This document shows, piece after piece, positions 1-9,042 of a stretch of 54,075 bases of DNA (the first letter of the stretch is position 1; each line of letters opens with the position of its first letter). The notes under the pieces are model-generated. The model worked only from the letters and a program-made list of their open reading frames with translations, made no database searches and was not told where the DNA came from. This DNA is from Alteromonas marina. Lineage in GTDB: Bacteria; Pseudomonadota; Gammaproteobacteria; Enterobacterales; Alteromonadaceae. The translations under genes and the position numbers were made by a program. The stretch is from positions 1-54,075 of the forward strand of contig NZ_JWLW01000007.1 in NCBI RefSeq assembly GCF_000808575.1, given 5' to 3'.

Positions 1-3000
1 AATGAACCGGTTTGTGTGTCAGTTTGAGTACCTGTGGAGAAAGAAGTTGATTGTGCAGATTCAAGCAGATTACCACTAAGATCAGAAATACCATCTACAA
101 CTAGGGTATAGACTGTCTCAGGCTCCAAGTTTAACTTAGGCTTTAAGGTTGCTGTGCGCAGATCACTGCTATTGGTAAGGTCTACTGCAACAACTTCATC
201 ACCCTTAAAGAGTTGTATGTTCTTAGTTGAATAGCTGTTTACCGCTTCATCAAACCTTATATTGAACCTGGCATTAACAGGTACAGATGTTTCTCCTTCA
301 TTAATACTGATACTATTGATCAGTGGAGCAACACCATCAGCATCAAATGCTGTAGTAAAATAGTAATTACGGTTAGACATGGAATTACCAAAGAGGTCTT
401 TAATTCCACTTCTTAAATATATTCTGTGTTGCCTTCCTACAAGGAACGCCGCATTAGGGGTAAAAGTGATAGTTGTGCTATCGTCCTTAACATCTATTAA
501 CCCTTCGATTCGTTCTCTTGTCGAGTTATCTTCGATATAGAAGCTATCATTGGTTACACTTTCCGGATCGATCCGTTCACTCATCACTACAGTTAATGCA
601 ATATTAACAGGAACATCTTTTGCGTTTTGAATTGGGTTAATATTGCTAACAGTCGGTCTAACTGTATCAACTGTATTTCCGGTTTCGAAATTAAACTTCT
701 GTTCTTCTGCCAATGGGTTGCCCGCAGTGTCTTTTACAATACCGACAACAACCTCATGCAATGTGTAGTCTGCCATTAGTGCATCTGGCGTAAACAATAC
801 CTGCGTATCACCGCCAATTAACTTAACGTTACCCTGAACTGGTACTCCACCATCTCCGTATACACGAATAGAATTAGCGTCGATAGATTTACGCGATAGA
901 GCCTCTGAAAAAGTTACGATGATAGCACTATTTTCTGCGACCTCAGTTTGATCAGCGGTCGGCTCAGTTGCAATTATGGTAGGCGCAACAATATCGGGGT
1001 TTGCCGGGTCAGTGCCTGCTGCAACCTCATCACCGTCTTTTCTGCCATCGCCATCGGAATCCTGATTATTAGGGTTAATCCCACGCGCGACTTCTTCCCC
1101 GTCTGTCAGGTTATCCCCATCGGTATCAGGGTTATTGGCATCCGTCATCCACGTAGTAGCTTCTTCTTCATCACCGAGACCGTCACCGTCTTCATCATTT
1201 TGCACTTCAAGCGTAACGGTAACTGTTGTTGCACTATTAGAGCCCAGATCTGTAGCCACTGCTTTAACCGCAATATTTCCAACATCCTGAGGTACGGTGA
1301 ATGGAACGGAGTATGGATAGGTTGTGTCTTGTGCGACGAGCAGATTATTGACATAAAAATCGACTTTGCCAACGGCAATGTCATCTTTTGCATCTGCAGT
1401 TAACGTTAACCTTGCACCTTCGACTGTAACGCCGTCTGATGCAGGCTCAACAAGCGAGACTGTTGGAGATATTCCATTCGCATCATTTAGCTCTCTATAT
1501 TGTGCGATAAACAGTTTTGTATCACCCGTCGCTTTGTAGTCTGAGCCCACAACAAATCTTTCTTCTGTAATAAAAGCATGGGTTGCGTTAAGCGCAATAC
1601 CAGTACCTGCGTAATCACCTAAAGGAGAAAGGTTAATCGTATCCTGGAAGAAAGGTTCGTCAGGGTTTTTAGTGTTCACATAGGCAACAACATTTGGGAA
1701 TAGTTGCTCAGCAAAGAAGGTAAAGCCATTTGTCACTGCAACATCGCGTGGAACAAAGGTCCTGTCTCCGCCCTTGAGTTCCAACATTCCAGCATCCGTA
1801 ATCTTATAAATACGATAGCCAGTGCTGTATGCTGCAACATAAACATATTCATTACTGATTTCGACGTCTTTAACTGTGCCGATATTGACAGAAGAAAGGT
1901 GTAATGGCGCTGAAGGGTCTTCAATATCAAACAAAGATAAGGTTGTACCGCCCACTGCGACCATAAAGTTGTTTTCTACAGCAATCCCCTTTACATCAGT
2001 AAGGTATTCAGTAGAACCAACTGCAAAAGGTTTATTAGGATTCGCGATATTAAATATTTCGATTCCTGCAGAGCCATCAGCAACAAAAACGAAGTCTCCT
2101 TTTACTGATAGGTCTTGTGCGATACCTGCAGTATCTACTGTGGCAAGCAACTTAGGTTCGGTTACATCACTCACATCAACAACAAGTAGCCCAGCTCCAC
2201 CATCAGCAACAAATGCTAAGTCGCCTGCAACCTTAACATCTATAGAGGTACCTTCGGTGTCCAATGCCCCGATTATCTCAGGGTTAAAAGTATCTGCTGC
2301 ATCCACAATTTGCAGTCCAGCGGCCCCAGCAGCAACAAATGCAAAGCTTTCTTTAAGATCGACGTTATTGGCGTAGCCAGGAATAGTTACTGTAGACTGA
2401 GCAACCGGGTCAAACTGGGTCACGGTCACATTGACAACGAAACTCTGATCACGGTTGGTCACCGTTATTCTAGTTTCACCCGATTGCCCTGCGAAAATTT
2501 CACCATCAGACGAGCCAAAATTGGCAATAGTAATATCATCTGTAATATAGCGTGTGCCGCTAGATTGCTGTGTTAAATCTACAGAGGTGCCGTCAAGCAT
2601 GTAGCCCGTAACGGAAAGCTTGCCACTGGCTTCACCATCAATGGCATTATAAGTTAGGAATAAGTTCTCTGGGGATACCGTTATGAAATCAAGGTAATCT
2701 GCTAAATCACCGCTTGATGAATCATTAGGATCTGAACCACCGGCTATTTCCAGCCCATCAGAAATACCATCACCATCGGAATCAGCTAATAGCGGATTGG
2801 TAATAAAACCATTTGCTCCGCCAGTAAGTTCTTCCAAATCAGTAAGGCCATCACCATCTGTGTCGGCTTCAAAAATATTGGTACCCGCCTGATATTCTTC
2901 AAGCGCCGATAACCCATCGTTATCATGATCTTCTAGCGCATCAATAGGGTCATTTGGATTAAGTCCAAGCGCACGTTCTGCATCATCCGGAATCCCGTCA

Positions 3001-3590
3001 CCATCGAGATCACCGCCGATTTTGACCTCTACTCGACGGCTGGCTAGTACGCCGTCTTTCCGAGCACTGATTAGTGCAACACCGTTGGCTTTAGCTGTAA
3101 CCAAACCATCTGGGCTAACAGTCGCAATATTCTCATTTGTACTAGAATAGTTTGTACCTTTATCCCCTGCGGTTAAATCATCTACACTACTATCGGCAAA
3201 AAAGCCCGTGACAGTTAAAGGAAAGGTTTGTTCTGGATTGTTTAGAAGGAGCGTATCCGTTGTCGAGAAACTCAATGATACGGGGATAGGGTCCAATGTT
3301 TCAAATTTGATATCACCAACTTTTGTAATACCGTTACGTAACACATTAAAGTAATCACTTTGTCCAGAGACGGTGCGACCATCTTCCAATGTACAGGTCG
3401 CTCTCGCACGAATCTGTCCCATATTGGAAGGCACATTAGGTAACGCCCACCCACCATCTTCACTAACTTGGATTGTTCGGTTGAGTATATTAATTACGCA
3501 CTTGTCGTCTAGCGTGACGGCTTGAGCTCCAGTTACTGCCAAAGGCAGAAAAAAGATTGTACTTAGTAGACGATAAGACCTAATTTTCAT
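1..3590 (-). CDS. Large secreted TSP3 / LVIVD / Ig-like domain protein (C-terminus cut by window edge)
   Basis: One frame stays open on the minus strand from ATG at 3590 to the window edge, giving about 1,196 residues with the C-terminus missing. AGGGA sits 6 nt before the ATG. Residues 1-25 form a signal peptide ending AVTGAQA. Then come an Ig-like (BIG2-type) segment (about 105-190) and thrombospondin type 3 Ca-binding repeats such as DLDGDGIPDD and DTDGDGLTD (about 193-297). A second Ig-like segment leads into an LVIVD-type propeller (about 400-680) with repeats like AFVADGGAGLLVVDVSD. An Ig-like domain (about 704-795), more TSP3 repeats (DSDGDGRKDGDE) and three tandem Big_5 (SbsA-like) units, each near TVSNINP or SEAL motifs, follow. 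The protein is probably surface-exposed or released, with an adhesive or Ca-stabilised structural role; no enzymatic motif is visible. The role is inferred and the domain calls are by eye. Confidence 0.85.
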   Translation of the reverse strand, partial: MKIRSYRLLSTIFFLPLAVTGAQAVTLDDKCVINILNRTIQVSEDGGWALPNVPSNMGQIRARATCTLEDGRTVSGQSDYFNVLRNGITKVGDIKFETLDPIPVSLSFSTTDTLLLNNPEQTFPLTVTGFFADSSVDDLTAGDKGTNYSSTNENIATVSPDGLVTAKANGVALISARKDGVLASRRVEVKIGGDLDGDGIPDDAERALGLNPNDPIDALEDHDNDGLSALEEYQAGTNIFEADTDGDGLTDLEELTGGANGFITNPLLADSDGDGISDGLEIAGGSDPNDSSSGDLADYLDFITVSPENLFLTYNAIDGEASGKLSVTGYMLDGTSVDLTQQSSGTRYITDDITIANFGSSDGEIFAGQSGETRITVTNRDQSFVVNVTVTQFDPVAQSTVTIPGYANNVDLKESFAFVAAGAAGLQIVDAADTFNPEIIGALDTEGTSIDVKVAGDLAFVADGGAGLLVVDVSDVTEPKLLATVDTAGIAQDLSVKGDFVFVADGSAGIEIFNIANPNKPFAVGSTEYLTDVKGIAVENNFMVAVGGTTLSLFDIEDPSAPLHLSSVNIGTVKDVEISNEYVYVAAYSTGYRIYKITDAGMLELKGGDRTFVPRDVAVTNGFTFFAEQLFPNVVAYVNTKNPDEPFFQDTINLSPLGDYAGTGIALNATHAFITEERFVVGSDYKATGDTKLFIAQYRELNDANGISPTVSLVEPASDGVTVEGARLTLTADAKDDIAVGKVDFYVNNLLVAQDTTYPYSVPFTVPQDVGNIAVKAVATDLGSNSATTVTVTLEVQNDEDGDGLGDEEEATTWMTDANNPDTDGDNLTDGEEVARGINPNNQDSDGDGRKDGDEVAAGTDPANPDIVAPTIIATEPTADQTEVAENSAIIVTFSEALSRKSIDANSIRVYGDGGVPVQGNVKLIGGDTQVLFTPDALMADYTLHEVVVGIVKDTAGNPLAEEQKFNFETGNTVDTVRPTVSNINPIQNAKDVPVNIALTVVMSERIDPESVTNDSFYIEDNSTRERIEGLIDVKDDSTTITFTPNAAFLVGRQHRIYLRSGIKDLFGNSMSNRNYYFTTAFDADGVAPLINSISINEGETSVPVNARFNIRFDEAVNSYSTKNIQLFKGDEVVAVDLTNSSDLRTATLKPKLNLEPETVYTLVVDGISDLSGNLLESAQSTSFSTGTQTDTQTGS

Positions 3591-3611
3591 TTTATTTCCC
3601 TATTTAACCCT

Positions 3612-3635
3612 AGCACTGACTGCTCCTTTAGTGCT
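3612..3635 (-). promoter_or_regulatory. Small leader hairpin upstream of the TSP3/LVIVD gene
   Basis: AGCACT (3612-3617) and AGTGCT (3630-3635) are perfect 6-bp inverted arms with a 12-nt spacer in the 140-bp gap before the TSP3/LVIVD gene. The structure lies 22 nt upstream of its ATG on the minus strand. It could be a leader stem or a chance palindrome. No T-tract follows it in either direction, so it is not called a terminator. Confidence 0.2.
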
Positions 3636-3730
3636 GGAGAACAAAAATCTTTTAACCGCAACTTTTAGAGCAACTTGTGGAAAGCCCTAATTTAAAAACA
3701 CACAAAACTGCTCACTTATACTCAAAACAA

Positions 3731-4267
3731 TTATTTGTCATATTTCATCTTGAAAACTAAAACATGAACTAGATAAAGAAAAACTACCCAAGAAATAAGG
3801 AAGCCAACAAGCAACATCGACATATGTTCCCAAATAATACTTTTGATAAAAATAGATTCTGACGTGTTATTCGGGTTTATGTATATTTCTATTGGTTCAG
3901 AACTTACAAACTTTCTCTTTAGCTCATGCCCTAATTCAAGCATAAAGCCGTCATCGTATGTTTCAGACCAAGTTACTTTGCTTCCGATATATTCTTTATC
4001 TCTGAATGTATACTTGTACTGAATGCGAGGCCTATATAGCGTATATTGACTTCGATTATCTCTCGTAGTTGTTGTAATCATTTCATCAATATATACATTT
4101 GTTAGCATCGCTTCATTGGGTAGCCAATTTATGGAAGAAATTGGGCCAGCTACTCCTTGAAATACTTTTATTGAGAATACGATTACAAATATTAGAGCTA
4201 TTAAAGCGACAAAAAAGACACCCAATCTGGCTTTTCTGAGCTGTATACGGCTAACTTCTATAGTCAT
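3731..4267 (-). CDS. DUF3592-type membrane protein
   Basis: This 178-residue protein has an N-terminal membrane helix (about residues 15-38) and a C-terminal one (about 150-172). They flank a beta-rich domain with YRPRIQYKYTF, YIGSKVTW and PIEIYINPNNTSES. The YxPxVxYxYxVxGxxY-like core followed by a 'V.YNP..P..S.L' turn is the pattern of DUF3592, a family of unknown function. Its ATG overlaps the stop of the preceding gene by 4 nt (ATGA at 4264-4267), so the two are probably translationally coupled. It is the last gene of a three-gene minus-strand unit that starts with the large Ig/Cys-rich protein. Family membership is a by-eye call and no function is claimed. Confidence 0.75.
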   Translation of the reverse strand: MTIEVSRIQLRKARLGVFFVALIALIFVIVFSIKVFQGVAGPISSINWLPNEAMLTNVYIDEMITTTTRDNRSQYTLYRPRIQYKYTFRDKEYIGSKVTWSETYDDGFMLELGHELKRKFVSSEPIEIYINPNNTSESIFIKSIIWEHMSMLLVGFLISWVVFLYLVHVLVFKMKYDK

Positions 4268-5424
4268 AGAAGCGCACTATTTAATTTATTTGCTACAATA
4301 TTGTTATAGAAGAACAGATATCCGTCTTCCCAATTCGAACCGTAAATCAACCTATTGGATTTTTTTGTTTCACCAATAGCAAAAGAAACAGCTTGAATTG
4401 GCTGAACACTGTTATCACTGATAAAAGGGCGAAAAATTACGAATCTGGTTGAATCACTATCTACATAACCTAGTAATTTTACTGATTGCCACTTATTCAC
4501 TCGCGCTAAAAATGCATTTGAAGAAAAGATTATGCTTTGCACCATACCACCGCGATTCTCATTCATCATAACGCCATTTCCTTGTGGCTTAGCAGTGATT
4601 GACTTGACAAACTCTTCAATCGCAGCCCTATTTTCAGAGTCTACTTGATTGGACTCGTTTAAGAATTGACAAAAAGCAATCGTCTCTAAAGATTCGTAAA
4701 TTGAGCAATCTTTTTTCCTGGAAACCGTCTGAGTTCCTTTGAATCGTTGCATTGCAAACTTAAAGTTAAATTCCTTCTTCTTACCTTGGTATAGTCCGCC
4801 CTCTGGATGTGAAACAGAGAATTCAATAGGCTTACTCTTGAATTTCAACTTGTCAGTCAGATCACCATTTAGACGTTTGGATTCTAAGTACGTCATCTTA
4901 CTTAAGTTCAGTAAGTCCGAAGCCTGAGAGTTGTCAGCGATAGCAAAAACCATGTAACACCTGATCTCACAAACAACTCGCTCCTGCCAGCTCATTGACT
5001 TGTTTTTTGCGTTGAAGAGTTTTACACCGTATACAGTAAAACTGTCCCACTGCTGTATGGAAGTAATTTGCACTCTGTTTAGTGTGGAATATTTTGTGAG
5101 GTTCAACTTATTTGTGGTAATCGCATTTTCAAACTTAGCTCTGCTGCCATCTTTATTTGTATAAAGTCTCGCTACTTGCTTTATTTTCTGTTCTTTCAAC
5201 AGCCAATAATAGTGAGATAGTAGATTCTGAGCGCTATCAAATCTTGCTTTACTTGACAGCTCCAGTTCAAAGCCCTTTCGCGTGGCTTCAATGTGTTGTG
5301 AGGCTGCAAACATCGACTCACCTTTGTGTGAGATAATGCTCCATTCTTTTCGTTCTACGGCAATAGTTTGCTGTCCAAACGTAAAACCAAAAATTAAAAA
5401 AAGTACTATCTGCTTTATCTTCAT
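4264..5424 (-). CDS. Exported protein of unknown function
   Basis: I do not recognise this 386-residue protein. The start chosen is the ATG at 5424, with AGGA 7 nt upstream. A longer frame to 5442 would overlap the previous gene and lacks that site. The N-terminus, KIKQIVLFLIFGFTFGQQ, is a clear signal peptide. The rest is soluble and basic, with a helical segment AQNLLSHYYWLLKEQKIKQV (about residues 48-67) and four Cys in two close pairs (CEIRC near 160; CSIYESLETIAFC near 235), which could form disulfides in the periplasm. It begins 9 nt after the stop of the large Ig/Cys-rich gene and overlaps the DUF3592 gene by 4 nt. It therefore probably works with one or both. No catalytic motif was seen. 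Confidence 0.75.
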   Translation of the reverse strand: MKIKQIVLFLIFGFTFGQQTIAVERKEWSIISHKGESMFAASQHIEATRKGFELELSSKARFDSAQNLLSHYYWLLKEQKIKQVARLYTNKDGSRAKFENAITTNKLNLTKYSTLNRVQITSIQQWDSFTVYGVKLFNAKNKSMSWQERVVCEIRCYMVFAIADNSQASDLLNLSKMTYLESKRLNGDLTDKLKFKSKPIEFSVSHPEGGLYQGKKKEFNFKFAMQRFKGTQTVSRKKDCSIYESLETIAFCQFLNESNQVDSENRAAIEEFVKSITAKPQGNGVMMNENRGGMVQSIIFSSNAFLARVNKWQSVKLLGYVDSDSTRFVIFRPFISDNSVQPIQAVSFAIGETKKSNRLIYGSNWEDGYLFFYNNIVANKLNSALL

Positions 5425-5432
5425 TTTTATTC

Positions 5433-8400
5433 CTACAAGCAACTTCCGCCGTTTCCATCAGACACTTTAATTGGTTCTGGTTTATAATTGTACTCGAAAT
5501 CGAAAAACAGGAACTTCACTTTTGCGCTTCCCTCAGCAAACAGCTCAACCGGTTTTATTTGCCACGCACATGACTTTGGCCCGGTGCAACTGTTCGAAGA
5601 TGAGCTCACATTAGCCTCTACTTTAGCTCCACCCTTTATAGTTCCTGAAACCCCTTCTTCAGTAGACCAGCAGTGATTATTGCTAGGCTTTTTCCTCGCT
5701 TCTCGACTATAGAAACTACAATGATATAACTCGTGATCAAAATCCCACTTTTGCATTGCAGCTTGTAATAAACCATTCGCAGCGATTTCTCCACCTACAG
5801 CAACTTGAGCAGCAAATTCGTGACAGTTTTCATCATCTGGACATCCCAGTTTTTCTGTATACTCATACTTAGGTGAAGTGGCTCCCGTTACAGTCCCTCT
5901 CAACTCTGCATTAGCACCCACAATAAAACGCTCATCTCTATTGAAATAATGTTCGTATGACGGAAAAGGAAGTCTAGGCGTTGCAGCAGACGCAGTGGCT
6001 TTTATTTCTACGTCAACTGAATATTTGTTTTGTATGACAGGCTCAGTCGTGACGCACGCGGTACAACAGGCTTCACCTTGCTCCATTGAACCTCCGCCAG
6101 TCACGTCAAGTGATAATGTGAATGGAGACACTTTTCGAAGCTTTTCTGAGCCACGATTTAGTACCGTTAAGAAATTTGTTATTTCGCCTGGAATTCCAAC
6201 CTTGATAACTTCTTTATCTTTGCTCGCTTCACAGTGATTGCCACAAGAACCATCTTTACATGTATAACAGGCTGTACTCGTACCCGGTGTCCCACACGCT
6301 TTATCTTCTTTGCTTTCATCAGGTACTTTCTCACCATCAGAACACATAGCACATTTTTTATCTTCTTCTTTGATATCTCCATCATCTGGAACATCAAAAA
6401 TTGGATTTTCCCCATCGCATCCTGGCTTTTTACAATCGTATTTCACATCTGCATTAACAGGAACATCGCTCGGATCTGGCTTGAAGCCTTTACACAACTG
6501 TGTTTTACAATCTTCTGGCGTTTGATTGGAAAGAGGTTTGTTATCCTGTGCTGGGTCTCTAACACATGAACTTCCTTGACACTTCTGACACTCTGGACAA
6601 TTATGCGCTGTACCTGAACCGCCTGGTTGTGATCCACAGTGCCAGCCTGCTTTCACAACTCCCACACCAGGGTTAGATGAAACAACTGAACCATCTTCCG
6701 AAACTGTACCCAAGCCAATCGCTACGAATTCTTCCAAGTCGTGATCAAAAGAATACATTTCAACCTGTGCTCCTGGTGCATGCCCATCTACATTAGGTAG
6801 CGTTAATTTCGCAGCAGGAGAGAATGTCGCACCAACTGGCTGGATTGTTACGATAAATTGAGGTTGCATACCATTGGGCGGCGCCATTGGTACTTTTGAG
6901 GCATTTACAGATGTAACTGAAACAATCCCTTCGCGCGAACCGTCTGGGAATGTCACCGAATCTTTTGCGATTTCCAGTTTAAATCCTGGGAAGTTATCAA
7001 GGGTAAGTACTACGTCTTCTTTACCCGCATACACACCGTTATCTGTGTCTAGTTTGACCATGTAGACAGGGCCAGAAAGAGGGTTGTCCACACCTGACAC
7101 GGTTACAATATGATAGCTCAATGTCGGGTACTCACCAAAAGCAGTCGTGGTCGAGCCATCAACGATTAAATGAACCGGTCCAACTGGCGCTTGAGTGATC
7201 GTGAACTGGCCTTGTTGATCAGTAAATGCGGTTCTGTCTGTACCTTCTATACGAACCGTTACCCCCGGCAAAGGTGTGTCCTGATTGTCCAGCACAACAC
7301 CACTCACACTAGTGATTCCAGCGTCTGCTGGTACAAATGCTGTCGCAGAGAAACCCGCAAGTAAATCCATACTCTCAGGGGAATCAATTAATACAGCTTC
7401 AACACGTTGGGCATCTATACCCGTGAGTGGGCCTAAAGTAAGTTGCGCCGACGCACGACCATCGCTGTCGGTCAAGGTTTCATAGCTGCTTTCTTCATTT
7501 TGGAAAACACCGTCGCCTTTAATCACATCAAATCGTACACGTGCTCCTTGCACTACATTGGCACCACTGTCTGTTACTGCAACAACAAACGGAGCTGGTA
7601 AGGTTTGTCCTACAACACCACGCTGATTATTACCTGAGTTTACGCTGATTTTGTCGCCTGTAACGCTGGTTGCTGACGCAGGGAAAATAACTTCGTTTTC
7701 AACGCCAACGACTTTAGCGCGAACCTTATGGTTAGCGACACCTGTGCGGTAGCCAACCTGAAATTCAGTGCGCGCAATACCTTCAGCGTCAGTCGTCGCA
7801 ATGATAGCTCGACCGGATGTTTCTGGCGTGCTGCCAACAATTCCCGCACCTTGCGTTACCCTGAAAACAACAGTTTCACCTGCGATTGGCGCATCAGAGC
7901 CATCAACCAATTTTACAATTAGTTGTTCAGGTAGTTTATTGCCGATTTGTGCAGTCTGGTTTTGGCCACTTACCAATACCAAGCGTTTTTCTGTTACGAT
8001 TTTATAGACAACATTTTGGGATATAGATGCGCTGTTGCCGGATTCATCAATAGCGGTAACCGTAATAACATTTTCGCCCTCGTTTAACGGCACATCAGTT
8101 GCGGCATAGCTACGGTTAGACACGGTCGCTTTAATACCATTAACTTCAACCGATGCCTGCTCTTCGGAAACGGTGCCGCGAACAATATCATTAACTAGGC
8201 CAGTAACGGTAATTTTGTCACTATAAACTTCTTGTGCTTCCGTATGAGATTCGATTGTTAGATAAGGAGGGGTTAAGTCCAGTGATACTGAAATAGAATC
8301 GGTTATTTGCTCACCACTTGAATTGGTGGCTCGTGCTACGACGGTATTAAATCCTTCGCTTAGTTCAACATCGGCACTAAATTGTTTACCATCATGAGCA

Positions 8401-8954
8401 ATTACGACACCATTTAATGTTAATTCCGCATTTTCCTGATTAATAGTACCCGTAACAGTTACTGGCGAGCTTCCAAAAGTGGATAACGTAGTAGGTGTGA
8501 GAATATCCACTTCCAGTGCAACAGGTTCCAGTGGTACCTGAACATAGGCAGAGCCACTGATATTGAAACTAGTGCGTCCACCAACAATAGTGATGGGGCC
8601 AACCGTTAAGCTCTGACCCGGCTCCAAAACTTGATTTTCCGGAAGTGCTACAACATAGTCCAATTCGCCGAGCTTACCGTCAGCATTGCCTACCGATACA
8701 GTAGCTGGAGCAAGGGTTTCGATCACAAAGCGAATAGGACCATTTGTTGGTTCATCGCCGCTGTTTGTGATTTGAGCAGAAACGGTGGCATCAGGAGAAC
8801 GCCTACTACGTATTGGGCTATTCCAATTTACTTCTATTTCTGTATCTTTTACCCAACCATCTGAAGTCGTTTGCGCAGACACCTTTCCTACGTTCACAAG
8901 CAAAGCAGAAACCGAACAAACGAATATGAGAAGTAGTAACTTAACCGTATTCAA
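5433..8954 (-). CDS. Giant exported Ig-like / carboxypeptidase-regulatory-like / Cys-rich protein
   Basis: The protein has about 1,173 residues. The start is taken as TTG at 8954 because GGAG lies 8 nt upstream and it gives a compact signal peptide (NTVKLLLLIFVCSVSALL...VSAQ). An in-frame TTG at 8978 would add eight polar residues. In order it has a CARDB-like N-terminal segment, two bacterial Ig-like segments (about 148-315; ELTLNGVVI and GENVITVTAID), two Big_1/invasin-like domains (about 322-540; PIAGETVVFRVTQGAG and VQGARVRFDVIKGDG) and a carboxypeptidase-regulatory-like fold (about 545-611; PLPGVTVRIEGT). A beta domain and a Cys-rich stretch (about 768-915: CPECQKC, CAMCSDG, CYTCKDGSCGNHC) precede a 250-residue C-terminal domain I cannot place. 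It is exported and probably surface-associated. Binding, scaffold or effector roles are all possible, and none is shown. Confidence 0.85.
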   Translation of the reverse strand: MNTVKLLLLIFVCSVSALLVNVGKVSAQTTSDGWVKDTEIEVNWNSPIRSRRSPDATVSAQITNSGDEPTNGPIRFVIETLAPATVSVGNADGKLGELDYVVALPENQVLEPGQSLTVGPITIVGGRTSFNISGSAYVQVPLEPVALEVDILTPTTLSTFGSSPVTVTGTINQENAELTLNGVVIAHDGKQFSADVELSEGFNTVVARATNSSGEQITDSISVSLDLTPPYLTIESHTEAQEVYSDKITVTGLVNDIVRGTVSEEQASVEVNGIKATVSNRSYAATDVPLNEGENVITVTAIDESGNSASISQNVVYKIVTEKRLVLVSGQNQTAQIGNKLPEQLIVKLVDGSDAPIAGETVVFRVTQGAGIVGSTPETSGRAIIATTDAEGIARTEFQVGYRTGVANHKVRAKVVGVENEVIFPASATSVTGDKISVNSGNNQRGVVGQTLPAPFVVAVTDSGANVVQGARVRFDVIKGDGVFQNEESSYETLTDSDGRASAQLTLGPLTGIDAQRVEAVLIDSPESMDLLAGFSATAFVPADAGITSVSGVVLDNQDTPLPGVTVRIEGTDRTAFTDQQGQFTITQAPVGPVHLIVDGSTTTAFGEYPTLSYHIVTVSGVDNPLSGPVYMVKLDTDNGVYAGKEDVVLTLDNFPGFKLEIAKDSVTFPDGSREGIVSVTSVNASKVPMAPPNGMQPQFIVTIQPVGATFSPAAKLTLPNVDGHAPGAQVEMYSFDHDLEEFVAIGLGTVSEDGSVVSSNPGVGVVKAGWHCGSQPGGSGTAHNCPECQKCQGSSCVRDPAQDNKPLSNQTPEDCKTQLCKGFKPDPSDVPVNADVKYDCKKPGCDGENPIFDVPDDGDIKEEDKKCAMCSDGEKVPDESKEDKACGTPGTSTACYTCKDGSCGNHCEASKDKEVIKVGIPGEITNFLTVLNRGSEKLRKVSPFTLSLDVTGGGSMEQGEACCTACVTTEPVIQNKYSVDVEIKATASAATPRLPFPSYEHYFNRDERFIVGANAELRGTVTGATSPKYEYTEKLGCPDDENCHEFAAQVAVGGEIAANGLLQAAMQKWDFDHELYHCSFYSREARKKPSNNHCWSTEEGVSGTIKGGAKVEANVSSSSNSCTGPKSCAWQIKPVELFAEGSAKVKFLFFDFEYNYKPEPIKVSDGNGGSCL

Positions 8955-9042
8955 ACCTTTATCTCCCTGATAACTCAATCTTTTAAAAGAACGAGCGTCT
9001 TCCTTGAAAGGGCATTTTAGCCCCTATAATAAATTTTTTTAC

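Noticed and set aside
948..1403. 151-codon plus-strand open frame
   Set aside because: It lies antisense inside the continuous reading frame of the TSP3/LVIVD protein, whose repeats are unmistakable.
1000..3010. DNA-level repeat array suggested by recurring GATGGTGATGG-like segments
   Set aside because: These are codons of the TSP3 Ca-binding repeats (DxDGDG) and have diverged; they are protein repeats, not a CRISPR or satellite array.
8979..9042. Possible hairpin (GGGC / GCCC) between the PEP-CTERM gene and the giant Ig gene
   Set aside because: The stem is only four to five base pairs and the T-rich run lies on the wrong side for the minus-strand genes, so it is not called a terminator.
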